Source: Microvirga flavescens (lineage in GTDB: Bacteria > Pseudomonadota > Alphaproteobacteria > Rhizobiales > Beijerinckiaceae). Taken from it: 64,000 nt of DNA. The stretch is taken from assembly GCF_003290125.1 (NCBI RefSeq), contig NZ_QMKH01000006.1, positions 1 to 64,000 on the forward strand, in the 5' to 3' direction. Positions 38,441 to 47,653 of the stretch are shown piece after piece. Numbering within the stretch: position 1 is the stretch's first letter; the number at the start of each line of letters is the position of its first letter. The translations under genes and the position numbers were made by a program. Under the pieces are notes generated by a model. That model had not been told where the DNA came from, searched no databases, and saw only the letters and a list, made by a program, of their open reading frames with translations.

Positions 38441-40048
38441 GTGCCCGTGATTGCCACATCCGTCGATCTGAAATCGGAGGCGGGGGAGGTCAACCGGGCC
38501 TCCTGGGCCGCCCTGGCGCAGGAGCTTCGCGAGAAGCGTGCGGAAGTCGCCGCGGGCGGACCAGCAAAGGCGCGGGAGCGGCATCTGGCGCGCGGCAAGC
38601 TTCTGCCGCGTGAGCGCGTGATGCGATTGCTCGATCCCGGTGCGCCTTTCCTGGAACTGGGGTCACTCGCCGCGCACGGCATGTATGACGATGCGATTCA
38701 CGGGGCCGGGTTGATTACCGGCATCGGACGTGTCGAAGGCCGCGAAGTGATGATCGTCTGCAACGATTCGACGATCAAGGGCGGCACCTATTATCCGATG
38801 ACGGTGAAGAAGCATCTTCGCGCGCAGGAAGTGGCGCGCGAAAATCGCCTGCCGTGCATCTATCTCGTCGATTCAGGCGGCGCAAACCTGCCGCATCAGA
38901 CGGAGGTGTTCCCGGACAAGGAGCACTTCGGGCGCATCTTCTACAATCAGGCGACCCTGTCCTCCCTCGGCATTCCGCAGATCGCCTGCGTCATGGGTTC
39001 CTGCACCGCTGGCGGCGCGTATGTTCCGGCCATGTCGGACGAGACTATCATCGTGCGCCGGCAGGGCACCATCTTCCTCGGTGGCCCGCCGCTGGTGAAG
39101 GCCGCGACCGGCGAGGTCGTTTCGGCGGAGGATCTCGGCGGCGCCGATGTCCATGCGCGCCAGTCGGGCGTGGCGGACCATTACGCGACGGACGATCATC
39201 ACGCCTTGTCCATCGTCCGCCGCATCGTCGGCACGCTGAACACGCGCAAGACGGTCGATCTCGACATCGCGGAACCGGTCGAGCCGAAATACGCCATCGA
39301 GGAACTCGATGCCATCGTGCCCACCGATCTCAAGAAGCAGTACGACATTCGCGAAGTGATCGCGCGGCTTGTCGATGGCTCCGAGTTCGACGAGTTCAAG
39401 CGCCTCTATGGCACGACTCTCGTTACCGGCTTCGCGCGCATCTGGGGCATGCCGGTCGGCATCATCGCCAATAACGGCATCCTGTTTTCGGAGAGCGCGC
39501 AGAAGGGTGCGCACTTCATCGAGTTGTGCTGCCAGCGGCGCATTCCGCTGCTCTTTCTGCAGAACATCTCGGGCTTCATGGTCGGCCGCCAATACGAGGC
39601 GGGCGGCATCGCGAAAGATGGCGCGAAGCTCGTGACCGCCGTCGCCTGCGCGCAGGTGCCGAAGATCACGCTGCTCGTCGGCGGTTCTTTTGGGGCGGGC
39701 AATTACGGCATGTGCGGCCGCGCCTATTCCCCGCGTTTCCTCTTCACCTGGCCGAACTCGCGCATCTCCGTCATGGGCGGCGAGCAGGCGGCGAGCGTGC
39801 TCGCCACCGTGCGGCGCGACAACATCGAGGCCGAGGGCAAGAGCTGGAGCGCGGAAGAGGAGGAGGCCTTCAAGGCCCCCATCCGCGCGAACTACGAGGA
39901 AGAGGGCAGCCCTTACTACGCCACTGCGCGGCTATGGGACGATGGCATCATCCTCCCCTCCGAAACCCGCCGCGTTCTGGCGCTCGCCTTCTCGGCGGCT
40001 CTGAACGCTCCGGTGCCCGAGACGAAGTTCGGCGTGTTCAGGATGTAA
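38441..40048 (+). CDS. mccB: Methylcrotonoyl-CoA carboxylase beta-type subunit
   Basis: A 535-residue carboxyltransferase. The N terminus [40 protein letters not shown] and [20 protein letters not shown] are typical of methylcrotonyl-CoA carboxylase rather than propionyl-CoA carboxylase. [20 protein letters not shown] and [20 protein letters not shown] bind the acyl-CoA and carboxybiotin. GTG start at 38441 after AAGAGGAAC. The alpha subunit gene is not in the window; ivd is 4.6 kb upstream on the other strand. Confidence 0.9.
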   Translation: MPVIATSVDLKSEAGEVNRASWAALAQELREKRAEVAAGGPAKARERHLARGKLLPRERVMRLLDPGAPFLELGSLAAHGMYDDAIHGAGLITGIGRVEGREVMIVCNDSTIKGGTYYPMTVKKHLRAQEVARENRLPCIYLVDSGGANLPHQTEVFPDKEHFGRIFYNQATLSSLGIPQIACVMGSCTAGGAYVPAMSDETIIVRRQGTIFLGGPPLVKAATGEVVSAEDLGGADVHARQSGVADHYATDDHHALSIVRRIVGTLNTRKTVDLDIAEPVEPKYAIEELDAIVPTDLKKQYDIREVIARLVDGSEFDEFKRLYGTTLVTGFARIWGMPVGIIANNGILFSESAQKGAHFIELCCQRRIPLLFLQNISGFMVGRQYEAGGIAKDGAKLVTAVACAQVPKITLLVGGSFGAGNYGMCGRAYSPRFLFTWPNSRISVMGGEQAASVLATVRRDNIEAEGKSWSAEEEEAFKAPIRANYEEEGSPYYATARLWDDGIILPSETRRVLALAFSAALNAPVPETKFGVFRM

Positions 40049-40050
40049 GC

Positions 40051-40593
40051 CTAGGGCGTAGGCTTCTTGCGTGCGGTCTTGTCGGTACGAGCCGCCTTCT
40101 GCGGTTCCGTGTTTTCCTTCTGCGCCTTTGCCTGCAATGCCATGCCTTCGGCGATGGCTTTTTCAACTTCCGCGTCGATTCGTTGCTGTTGCTCTTCCTC
40201 GATGTGATCCTGCACTTGCTCGACGAGGCCAACCGCATGTCCGGACAGGCCGGTGGGATCGAAGCTCGAAGCCGTGTTGAGGATGAACGACGTTGCCCGG
40301 TGCCTCACCCGCGTGTTTTGCGCGTCGGTGATGGCCGAGAGCACGCCCGAGCCTATGCCGTTCGGATTGGAGGGCGTAGCGATGCCCTCAGGCGCGCCGG
40401 CAAGAATGGCGTCCGGGCTGGGAGACGACGTTGCTGCAAGGGCCGCAATAGCGCCCGCGCTGGCGGGCATGACGACGGGCGTGAGCGCGCCTGAACCGCC
40501 TGCGCCGGAAAGGGCGCCCATCTGATTGCAGGCCCCCAGGAGTGGGAGTGTCGCGAGAGCGAAGCCAAAGGCAAACGGGCGCTGAAAGAGCAT
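40051..40593 (-). CDS. Lipoprotein of unknown function
   Basis: A 180-residue protein not assigned to a family. A lipobox is visible (ATLPLLGAC, Cys22). The middle is Ala/Ser/Gly-rich and the C-terminal third is charged with Lys/Gln/Glu (VEQVQDHIEEEQQQRIDAEV; ends KTARKKPTP), suggesting a coiled coil and basic tail. ATG 40593 after GGGGAACAGTCC is used. It ends two bases from the convergent mccB gene. Confidence 0.65.
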   Translation of the reverse strand: MLFQRPFAFGFALATLPLLGACNQMGALSGAGGSGALTPVVMPASAGAIAALAATSSPSPDAILAGAPEGIATPSNPNGIGSGVLSAITDAQNTRVRHRATSFILNTASSFDPTGLSGHAVGLVEQVQDHIEEEQQQRIDAEVEKAIAEGMALQAKAQKENTEPQKAARTDKTARKKPTP

Positions 40594-41093
40594 GGACTGT
40601 TCCCCGGAAAAGGGATTCTTACCGCCAGTCCTGCATGCTTGAGTTCCTGCGAACACAGGGGGCTATGGAATTTTTGGCATCCGGTTGGCTCTCGAAAATG
40701 TTGCTGGCCCGCAACACCTCGAAAGCTTCCTCACTTTGGCGATTTTGCTCCCAAGGCCCGCCCCGATCCCGCCATAAACCGGGAGCACCTCATTACGAGG
40801 CTTAAAGTGCTTCAAGTCCAACGCTTTACGGCGATGTTCGGTAAGTGGCGCATGGGTTTCGCGCCTTTTTAACCGTACCGACAGGCCGTTGCGTCAGGGG
40901 CTTGGCACTGGCAGATCACGATGGTTCCGTAACCTTTGTCTGCAACAAGGGCCGGAAGGGGAAGAGACGTTCATGGGTGCGCGCCGCATCGATATGCCGA
41001 GGCAGCAAAGCCGTCATATGACGGCTGCGCCTGCGCGCGCGCCGCAATGCTCTTTTCCGTGCGCTATGAAGGCAGATGACGGAGCCGGCATCC
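40594..41093 (+). other. 500-bp intergenic region upstream of the exoR-like gene
   Basis: No convincing gene: short frames here lack a good ribosome site and family-like sequence. The one clear structural feature is the 18-bp perfect palindrome at 41009-41026. The region may carry the promoters of the divergent lipoprotein and exoR-like genes. Confidence 0.5.
41009..41026. promoter_or_regulatory. 18-bp perfect palindrome upstream of the exoR-like gene
   Basis: AGCCGTCATATGACGGCT is a perfect 18-bp palindrome, 67 bp before the start of the exoR-like gene. It could be a binding site for a dimeric regulator; no regulator is identified. Confidence 0.4.
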
Positions 41094-41909
41094 ATGCGCG
41101 CGGCTAGTCTCGTCGTCTTTGCCCTTGGCCTGTCGCTGCCGGCCCTGAATGCCGCCCTCGCGCTCGATGCCGCGCCGCGTCCGCAACCGCTTGCACCCAC
41201 CACGAAATACAGCTCGGCGGGGCAGGCCCTGCGCGATGGCGTTCGTGACTATTACGCCGGCAACAAGCGCGTTGCCGCGCAGGCGCTGGAATATGCGGCA
41301 GGGCAGGGTCACACGCTGGCGCTCTGGAAGCTCGGACGCATGTATGCGGATGGCGACGGCGTTCAGCATGACGACCTGAAGGCCTTCGAGTATTTCTCCA
41401 AGCTCGCCGACCAGAACGCCGACGAGAGCCCGGATTCGCCGAACGCATCCGTTGTCGCCAGCGCCTTCGTCGCCATCGGCACCTACTTCCTCGACGGCAT
41501 CAAGGACACCTACGTGACGCCCAACCCCGGGCGCGCGCTGGAGATGTTCCATTACGCGGCGTCGTATTTCAGCGATCCGAACGCGCAGTACAATCTCGCC
41601 CGCCTCTATCTCGACGGCACGGGCGTGGAGAAGGATGAGCGCCTTGCCGCCCGGTGGTTCAACCTCGCGGCGGAAAAGGGGCACCACGCTTCGCAGGCTC
41701 TGCTCGGGCACCTTCTCATCAACGGCCAGGGCGTTCCGCGCCAGCGTGCGCGCGGCCTGATGTGGCTGACGCTGGCACGTGAATCCTCCGACCCGGTCAA
41801 GGAAGCCTGGATTTCGGAGCTTTACGAGAAAGCCTTCGCGGCGACCGGCGAGAGCGACCGCAAGTTCGCGCTGGCGCTGCTCGAGCAATATTTGCAGAGC
41901 AGGCGCTGA
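41094..41909 (+). CDS. exoR: ExoR-like periplasmic Sel1-repeat protein
   Basis: A 271-residue protein with a signal peptide (residues 1-25, ending NAALA) and Sel1-type repeats: ALWKLGRMYADGDGVQHDDL, AQYNLARLYLDGTGVEKDER and SQALLGHLLINGQGVPRQRA. The order, length and the AARWFNLAAEKGHHA segment match ExoR of rhizobia, a periplasmic inhibitor of the ExoS sensor kinase that controls exopolysaccharide and motility. The symbol rests on this resemblance; exoS and chvI are not in the window. ATG 41094, nine bases after GGAG, is preferred to 41076. Confidence 0.75.
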   Translation: MRAASLVVFALGLSLPALNAALALDAAPRPQPLAPTTKYSSAGQALRDGVRDYYAGNKRVAAQALEYAAGQGHTLALWKLGRMYADGDGVQHDDLKAFEYFSKLADQNADESPDSPNASVVASAFVAIGTYFLDGIKDTYVTPNPGRALEMFHYAASYFSDPNAQYNLARLYLDGTGVEKDERLAARWFNLAAEKGHHASQALLGHLLINGQGVPRQRARGLMWLTLARESSDPVKEAWISELYEKAFAATGESDRKFALALLEQYLQSRR

Positions 41910-41926
41910 GCCTCCGGCTGGTCGGT

Positions 41927-42712
41927 TTAGTCGAGATCGAGATCCACCATCACCGGCACATGGTCCGACGGCTTGTCCCAGCCGCGCGTTTCCTTGAGGA
42001 TCGCGGTGCTGCGCAGGCGGTCCGTCGCCTGGCTTGAAAGCAGCAGATGGTCGATGCGGATGCCGTTGTTTTTCTGAAACGCCCCGGCCTGATAATCCCA
42101 GAACGTGTAGAGGCCCGCCTGATCGCTACAGGCGCGCAGCGCATCGGTGAAGCCGAGGTTGAGAAGCGCGCGGAACTTCGCGCGGCTCTCGGGCTGGAAC
42201 AAAGCGTCGCCGGTCCAGGCCGCCGGGTCCGCCGCATCCTTCGGTTCGGGAATCACATTGTAGTCGCCGCACAGGACGAGCGGCTCTTCCAACGGCAAAA
42301 GATTGTGGGCGTGCCGGATCAAGCGGTCCATCCATCCAAGCTTGTAGTCGAACTTGGGTGAGGCGGTGGGATTGCCGTTCGGCAGGTAGATCGAGGCGAC
42401 ACGCACGACACCGGCCTTGGTGGAGACGATCCCTTCCAGATACCGCGCCTGCTCGTCCGTGTCGTCGCCGGGCAGGCCGCGCCGCACGTCCTCCAGTGGG
42501 CGCTTGGAGAGAATGGCGACGCCGTTGTAGGCCTTTTGCCCCAGCGTCGTCACGTTGTAGCCAAGTGCCTCGATCTCAAGGCGCGGAAACGCCTCGTCCA
42601 TGCACTTCAACTCCTGCAGGCACAGAACGTCGGGATCGGCGCTTTTGACGAATTGGGCCAAGTGATCGAGGCGCTGCTTGATCGAGTTGACGTTCCAGGT
42701 GGCGATCCGCAT
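41927..42712 (-). CDS. xth: Exodeoxyribonuclease III (AP endonuclease)
   Basis: A 261-residue exonuclease III/XthA-family protein for repair of abasic sites. MRIATWNVNSIKQRLDHLAQ, CLQELKCMDEAFP (metal-binding Glu), LVLCGDYNVIPEPKDA (catalytic Asp/Asn) and the final GWDKPSDHVPVMVDLDL (Asp-His pair) are all present. Convergent with exoR by 17 bp. Confidence 0.94.
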   Translation of the reverse strand: MRIATWNVNSIKQRLDHLAQFVKSADPDVLCLQELKCMDEAFPRLEIEALGYNVTTLGQKAYNGVAILSKRPLEDVRRGLPGDDTDEQARYLEGIVSTKAGVVRVASIYLPNGNPTASPKFDYKLGWMDRLIRHAHNLLPLEEPLVLCGDYNVIPEPKDAADPAAWTGDALFQPESRAKFRALLNLGFTDALRACSDQAGLYTFWDYQAGAFQKNNGIRIDHLLLSSQATDRLRSTAILKETRGWDKPSDHVPVMVDLDLD

Positions 42713-42898
42713 CGCTCGGCTCCCGCTTGATATCTGCTCCGTTCATCGGATGTCTCTCGGCGGCTGGCAAGAGGTTAGGACTTGGACGCGGGGCTGGGTC
42801 CCGGATTGGCTTTCGGCGCAGCGCCGGTTAACCGGGGATCATCGCGATAGGAACTCCGGTATGGCCTGTCGCTTTCTTCGTTGAGAAGGGCCTGTCAG

Positions 42899-43462
42899 AT
42901 GAAGGGCATCGAGATCCACGGCTACGCCATCGTGTCGGATGACGACCGCATTGCGGATGAATCCGGAGCCATGCCGGATTTGCTGCGCAACGATGCGGAC
43001 TGGGCCTATTTCCAGGCCGAACTCGACCTCGCCGCGCTGGTCGTGCTCGGGCGTCTCGGGCATGAGGCGAACGCCAATCCAAAGAAACGGGCACGGCTTG
43101 TACTGTCCTCGTCCGTACCGCGTCTTGAGCGCCGCGAGGATGGCTGGTGGTGGAACCCGGCGACTGTCTCTTGGGAGGATGCCGTCCGCACGGTGCTTCC
43201 CGAAGGCGGGCGGATCGCCGTGCCCGGCGGGCGGCGCGTGTTCGATCTCTTTCTCGGCATAGGCTACGACGCATTCCACCTCACCCGCGCGGAAGGCGTG
43301 CACATTCCGCGCGGCGTGGCGCTGTTCTCGGCCTGCGACGAGGGCGAGACCGCCGAGGAGGTTCTGACGAAAAGCGGCCTCACAATTGGGCCGCGTCAGG
43401 TCATCGACAGAAATGGGCCCGTGAGCCTGACCATCTGGCGACGTAGCGCGGCGGCTCCTTAA
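42899..43462 (+). CDS. DHFR/RibD C-terminal-like reductase domain protein
   Basis: A 187-residue protein resembling the RibD C-terminal/dihydrofolate reductase fold: GYAIVSDDDRIADESGAMPD with FQAELDLAALVVLGRLGHEA at the N terminus and GGRIAVPGGRRVFDLFLGIG in the centre are positioned as in NAD(P)H-binding members. The substrate is unknown and the match is by pattern only. ATG 42899 lies eight bases after GAAGGG. Divergent from xth with 186 bp between. Confidence 0.6.
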   Translation: MKGIEIHGYAIVSDDDRIADESGAMPDLLRNDADWAYFQAELDLAALVVLGRLGHEANANPKKRARLVLSSSVPRLERREDGWWWNPATVSWEDAVRTVLPEGGRIAVPGGRRVFDLFLGIGYDAFHLTRAEGVHIPRGVALFSACDEGETAEEVLTKSGLTIGPRQVIDRNGPVSLTIWRRSAAAP

Positions 43463-43488
43463 GAGCCGTCGCACCAACTCGGAGCGGC

Positions 43489-44586
43489 TCAGGCGGGGAC
43501 GCGCTTGAGGAACGGGTAATCCGTGTAGCCCTCCGCACCGCCGCCATAGAAAGTGGCCCGGTTGGGCTCGTTCAGCGGAGCATCGAGCCAGAGGCGCTCG
43601 GCGAGGTCGGGGTTTGAGATATAAAGACGCCCGAACGCCACGAGATCGGCGTGGCCGCTCGCCACGGCGTCGATAGCCGTTTGGCGGTCGTAGCCGTTAT
43701 TCGCGATGTAGGCGCCCCGGAATGTCTTGCGCAAACTGGCATAATCCACGGCCACCGCATCGCGTGCGCCGCCTGTCGCGCCTTCGATCAAATGGATGAA
43801 GCCGATGCCGAGGGCGTCGAGCTTTTTGACGACGTGACTGAACAGGGCCTGCGGATCTGAATCGCTCGCATCGTTCACAGCGGCAGGAGAGAGGCGGATG
43901 CCGACGCGGCTCTTGTCCCAGACCTTGAGGACCGCTTCCACGGCCTCGACCGTCAAACGGGTCCTGTTGTCGATAGAGCCGCCATAGGCGTCCGTGCGCT
44001 TGTTCGAGCCGTCCTTCATGAACTGGTCGAGAAGGTAGCCGTTCGCGCCGTGGATCTCGACGCCGTCGAAGCCGGCATCCTTGGCATTGCGCGCGGCGGT
44101 TTCGTAATCGCGCAGGATCTGCTTGATGTCGTCGAGTTCGAGGGCGCGGGGTTCGGAGACGTCCGCGAAGCCGCTCTCCAGAAATGTCTTGGTGTTGGCG
44201 CGAATGGCGGAAGGGGCGACCGGAGCCGCGCCGTTCTCCTGCAGCGAGACATGGGAAACACGACCCACATGCCAGAGCTGGATGAAGATGCGTCCGCCGG
44301 CCTTATGCACGGCCTCCGTCACCTTGCGCCAGCCTTCCACCTGTGCCGGTGAATAGATGCCGGGCGTATGAATGTACCCCTGGCCCTGGCGCGAGATCTG
44401 CGAGCCTTCGGAAATCAGGAGACCGGCGCTGGCACGCTGCGCGTAATATTCGGCGTGCAGCTCATAGGGCGCATCGGTGCCGGGCTTGGCCCTGTTGCGG
44501 GTCAGCGGGGCCATGACAAGCCGGTTCGGCAGGGTAAGGTCGCCAAGCTGGTAGGGCTGGAAGAGGGGGGCTGCATTCTCGCTCAT
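43489..44586 (-). CDS. Old yellow enzyme-family alkene reductase (NemA-like)
   Basis: A 365-residue FMN flavoprotein that reduces activated C=C bonds with NAD(P)H. LGDLTLPNRLVMAPLTRNRA, IQLWHVGRVSHVSLQ (His/Val pair at substrate site) and the GFDGVEIHGANGYLLDQFM signature are clear, as is NKRTDAYGGSIDNRTRLTVE. ATG 44586 after GGGAAATCCC is chosen over 13 codons of upstream frame. Many relatives act on electrophiles such as N-ethylmaleimide or quinones. Confidence 0.92.
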   Translation of the reverse strand: MSENAAPLFQPYQLGDLTLPNRLVMAPLTRNRAKPGTDAPYELHAEYYAQRASAGLLISEGSQISRQGQGYIHTPGIYSPAQVEGWRKVTEAVHKAGGRIFIQLWHVGRVSHVSLQENGAAPVAPSAIRANTKTFLESGFADVSEPRALELDDIKQILRDYETAARNAKDAGFDGVEIHGANGYLLDQFMKDGSNKRTDAYGGSIDNRTRLTVEAVEAVLKVWDKSRVGIRLSPAAVNDASDSDPQALFSHVVKKLDALGIGFIHLIEGATGGARDAVAVDYASLRKTFRGAYIANNGYDRQTAIDAVASGHADLVAFGRLYISNPDLAERLWLDAPLNEPNRATFYGGGAEGYTDYPFLKRVPA

Positions 44587-44770
44587 GGGATTTCCCGGGT
44601 CTTGAAGTGAATTAAGAATTATCACCTACGCCATCAGTAGATAAGGGCTCCTCCGCTTCGCGCAACCGAATGCCTGCCATGCAAATTTAGCGCCACGCTC
44701 GAACCGTCCTGGACGGGAGGGGTTGTCCTCCCCGGGTGGGAAAAGCCCATAACCTCTGAAGGGAAGTACA

Positions 44771-44911
44771 ATGGCTCAGCAGAAAGACGATCCACGCAAC
44801 CCGAAGAAACCCGAGCAGCGCCAGGATATGCCGCAACGCCAAGGCGAATCTCGCCCGGGCGAGCAGCGTGAGCCCGGCAAGCCCATGCAGGAGCCACGGC
44901 ATAAAGGGTAA
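44771..44911 (+). CDS. 46-residue disordered hydrophilic protein
   Basis: A small reading frame (46 residues) with GAAGGGAAGTAC just before the ATG and a terminator-like hairpin after the stop. The product is Gln/Pro/Arg/Glu/Lys-rich with no hydrophobic residues beyond three Met (MAQQKDDPRNPKKPEQRQDM at the start), so it should be disordered. Similar short proteins occur in Hyphomicrobiales annotations as hypotheticals. The ribosome site and the terminator, not homology, support it. Confidence 0.55.
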   Translation: MAQQKDDPRNPKKPEQRQDMPQRQGESRPGEQREPGKPMQEPRHKG

Positions 44912-44923
44912 GCACAATAATGG

Positions 44924-44945
44924 CGGGGCCTCATGGCCCCGTCGT
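44924..44945 (+). terminator. Terminator after the 46-residue gene
   Basis: CGGGGCC (44924-44930), loop TCAT, GGCCCCG (44935-44941), then TCGTT. A 7-bp GC stem with a weak T tract. Confidence 0.5.
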
Positions 44946-45032
44946 TCTGTCGTCGCCTGCCTAGGCAGGCCTGAGGCTTGACGTTATACAGGTGCTTCAT
45001 AATGAGGGCCGAAAAGGCCATCGGGGGCGTCT

Positions 45033-45458
45033 GTGACGATTTTTGTTTCGAAGAAGCCGTTGGCGCTTCTCCTTTCCGCAAGCTTTCTTCTCGCTGGTTG
45101 CGGCGGTCGTGAGGCGAGGCCGGTCCAGTCCACGAACGTTGGCGACGTGTCTCTCGATTGCCCCGCAATCGCGCGTGAATTTCAGGCCAATGAACGCCAG
45201 ATCGTAGCGACCATTCAGGAGAAGGATAACGCAAACGCCAAGAATGCTATCCTTGGTGTTGCAGGGGCTGTGGTCTTCTTTCCCGCGTTGTTCTTCATAG
45301 ATCCGAAGTCGCCGGAGCGTGTGGAGATTGAAGCTCTGCGCAACAGAAACGGTGTTCTTGAGGACATCGCGCGCGCGAAGCGCTGCCCGCGCCCGCAAAC
45401 ACAAATCGCTGAGGTTTATCGCCGGCTCGACAACATGCCGGCCAAGCCAGAACAGTAG
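45033..45458 (+). CDS. Lipoprotein of unknown function
   Basis: A 141-residue predicted lipoprotein with a clear lipobox (LLLSASFLLAGC, Cys23) after a GTG start. The mature part has a membrane-like segment (AILGVAGAVVFFPALFFID) between two charged regions, so a hairpin or glycine-zipper-like insertion is possible. No family is recognised. A hairpin terminator follows the stop. Confidence 0.65.
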   Translation: MTIFVSKKPLALLLSASFLLAGCGGREARPVQSTNVGDVSLDCPAIAREFQANERQIVATIQEKDNANAKNAILGVAGAVVFFPALFFIDPKSPERVEIEALRNRNGVLEDIARAKRCPRPQTQIAEVYRRLDNMPAKPEQ

Positions 45459-45470
45459 CGATGATGCGTG

Positions 45471-45503
45471 ACATGCGGCCCGCTATAGGCCGCATGTCTT
45501 TCT
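45471..45503 (+). terminator. Hairpin terminator between convergent genes
   Basis: ACATGCGGCC (45471-45480) and GGCCGCATGT (45488-45497) form a perfect 10-bp stem with loop CGCTATA, followed by CTTTCT. Confidence 0.6.
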
Positions 45504-45510
45504 GCCTGCT

Positions 45511-46467
45511 TCAGGAGGCCGACACCCGGTCGAGTTGCTCGATGTCGCCAGCGGCGAGATTCAGGCGTGTCGCGGCGATCAAGTCTTCGATCTGCGTCAG
45601 GCTTGTCGCGCTGGCGATGGGTGCGGTGATGCTGGGGCGAGCCATGAGCCAGGCCAGCGCGATGCGAGCCGGGTTTGCATTGTGGCGAGCGGCAACATCA
45701 TCGAGCGCCGCAAGAATGCTGAGGCCACGTTCGTTGAGATACTTCGTCATCCGGTCGCCACGCGCGGCGCTTTTGCCGAAGTCCTTTTCGGAGCGATACT
45801 TGCCGGTGAGAAAGCCGCTCGCGAGCCCATAATACGGGATCACGCCCACGTTGTTGTCCAGGCAGAGCCGTTCAAGGTCGCTCTCGAACTCGGCACGGTC
45901 GTAGAGGTTGTAGAGCGGCTGCAGGCTCTCGTAGCGGGGCAGCCCCGCTTTGGCGCTGATGTCCAGAGCTTCCTTGAGGCGGGCCCCCGTGAAGTTCGAC
46001 GCGCCGATCGCGCGCACCTTGCCCTCGCGGATCAGCTCCGCATAAGCACTCAGGGTCTCTTCCTGCGGCGTGTCCGGATCGTCCCGGTGCGACTGGTAGA
46101 GGTCGATATAATCCGTTTGCAGGCGCTTGAGGGAATCCTCGACCGCAGCGCGGATATAGGCCTTCGACAGGCCCTTCTTGCCGGGGCCCATCTCCGAGCC
46201 GACCTTGGTTGCAACGATGACCTTATCCCGGTTGCCGCGCGCCTTCATCCATTTGCCGATGATCGTCTCCGACTCGCCCCCTTTGTTGCCGGGAACCCAG
46301 GTCGAATAGACATCGGCGGTATCGACGAAATTCAGGTCTGCACTGAGAAGCGCATCGAGCAGCTTGAAGGACGTTGCTTCATCCGCGCTCCATCCAAAAA
46401 CGTTGGCTCCCAGGCAGAAGGGCGGGACAGAAAGGCTCGAGCGGCCGAGTTGGCGACGTTGAGGCAT
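45511..46467 (-). CDS. Aldo/keto reductase
   Basis: A 318-residue NADPH-dependent aldo/keto reductase. LNFVDTADVYSTWVPGNKGG holds the catalytic Asp/Tyr pair, VIVATKVGSEMGPG the Lys, and DYIDLYQSHRDDPDTPQEET the His. GKVRAIGASNFTGARLKEAL is the coenzyme-binding block. ATG 46467 (MPQRRQLGRSSLSVPPFCLG) is preferred. Substrate unknown. Divergent from the luciferase-like gene. Confidence 0.88.
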   Translation of the reverse strand: MPQRRQLGRSSLSVPPFCLGANVFGWSADEATSFKLLDALLSADLNFVDTADVYSTWVPGNKGGESETIIGKWMKARGNRDKVIVATKVGSEMGPGKKGLSKAYIRAAVEDSLKRLQTDYIDLYQSHRDDPDTPQEETLSAYAELIREGKVRAIGASNFTGARLKEALDISAKAGLPRYESLQPLYNLYDRAEFESDLERLCLDNNVGVIPYYGLASGFLTGKYRSEKDFGKSAARGDRMTKYLNERGLSILAALDDVAARHNANPARIALAWLMARPSITAPIASATSLTQIEDLIAATRLNLAAGDIEQLDRVSAS

Positions 46468-46590
46468 GAGAATCTCCGTAGCGGTCAAGGGTATCTGTAG
46501 CAGATCCGGCATTCTGCGAGAGAGGTGTCATTCCCGCAGATGGGTCCCTATCTTCTCAGTTGCCGTTTTCGTCATGCTGTGAGTCTCGCA

Positions 46591-47604
46591 ATGCTGCCGC
46601 TATCCGTTCTCGACTTGTCTTTCGTCACTTCCGGTTCGACGCCTGCGGCGGCCCTTGCCAATACACTCGATCTCTCCCGTCACGCGGATGCGCTGGGCTT
46701 CACCCGCTACTGGGTCGCCGAGCATCACAACCTGCCATCCATCGCCAGCAGCGCGCCCGAGATCATGATCGGGCAGATCGCAGCGGTGACGAAGGATATT
46801 CGCGTGGGCTCTGGCGGCGTCATGCTGCCGAACCATGCTCCGCTGATGGTGGCCGAGCGCTTCAAGACATTGGAGGCGCTTTTTCCCGGTCGTATCGACC
46901 TCGGCCTCGGACGCGCGCCGGGAACGGACCCGGTCACCACTTATGCCTTGCGCCAGCGGCAGGAGGAGCAGGGACACGACGATTTTCTGGAGCGCTTGCA
47001 GGAGCTGCTGCTGTGGGAGACGCGCGAATTTCCCGAGACGCATCCGTTCCGCCGCGTGGAGGTGATGCCCTCGGGCGTGCCGCTGCCGCCGATCTGGCTT
47101 CTGGGGTCGAGCGATTACAGCGCGCATCTCTCCGCCCGCCTCGGCATGGGCTTTGCTTTCGCTCACCACTTCGCGAACCATGACGCGGCCGATGCCATGC
47201 TGAGCTACCGCAGCGGCTTCACACCCTCGCGCTGGCGCGAGAAGCCTCATGCGATTCTCGGTGTCGCCGCGATCTGCGCCGACACCGACGAGGAGGCGGA
47301 GCGCATCGCTTCCGGGGCCGACCTGAATTTCGTGCGCCGGATGCGCGGCGAGTTCGGGCCGTTGCCGAGCCCGGAGGAGGCGCTCACCTATCCCTATACG
47401 CCCGCCGAGCGGGAGACGATCCGCCGTAACCGCGCGCGGCTCTTCGTCGGCGCGCCCGACACCGTGATGCCACGATTGCTGGCGCTTGCCGAGGCCACGA
47501 AAGCGGATGAGCTGATGGTTACATCAGCGATTCACGATCACGAGGCGCGCAAGCGCTCCTATGAATTGCTGGCGAAGGCGTTTGGCATTCCCGCGCGGTC
47601 GTAA
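46591..47604 (+). CDS. Luciferase-like monooxygenase family protein (MsnO8-type)
   Basis: A 337-residue flavin-dependent monooxygenase-like protein. [40 protein letters not shown] and [20 protein letters not shown] are the TIM-barrel motifs of the LLM class; the C-terminal [19 protein letters not shown] is also typical. Reaction and substrate are unknown. ATG 46591 is chosen because the upstream frame from 46525 does not match the family start. Confidence 0.85.
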   Translation: MLPLSVLDLSFVTSGSTPAAALANTLDLSRHADALGFTRYWVAEHHNLPSIASSAPEIMIGQIAAVTKDIRVGSGGVMLPNHAPLMVAERFKTLEALFPGRIDLGLGRAPGTDPVTTYALRQRQEEQGHDDFLERLQELLLWETREFPETHPFRRVEVMPSGVPLPPIWLLGSSDYSAHLSARLGMGFAFAHHFANHDAADAMLSYRSGFTPSRWREKPHAILGVAAICADTDEEAERIASGADLNFVRRMRGEFGPLPSPEEALTYPYTPAERETIRRNRARLFVGAPDTVMPRLLALAEATKADELMVTSAIHDHEARKRSYELLAKAFGIPARS

Positions 47605-47653
47605 TATGCGCTTGTCACAACCCCAGCGCATTGTTCCAACAAGGTGACGAGAC

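Noticed and set aside
40594..41093. Short frames and a possible sigma-54 site (TGGCAC near 40905)
   Set aside because: The TGGCAC has no GC-type -12 element at the right distance, and the short frames lack ribosome sites.
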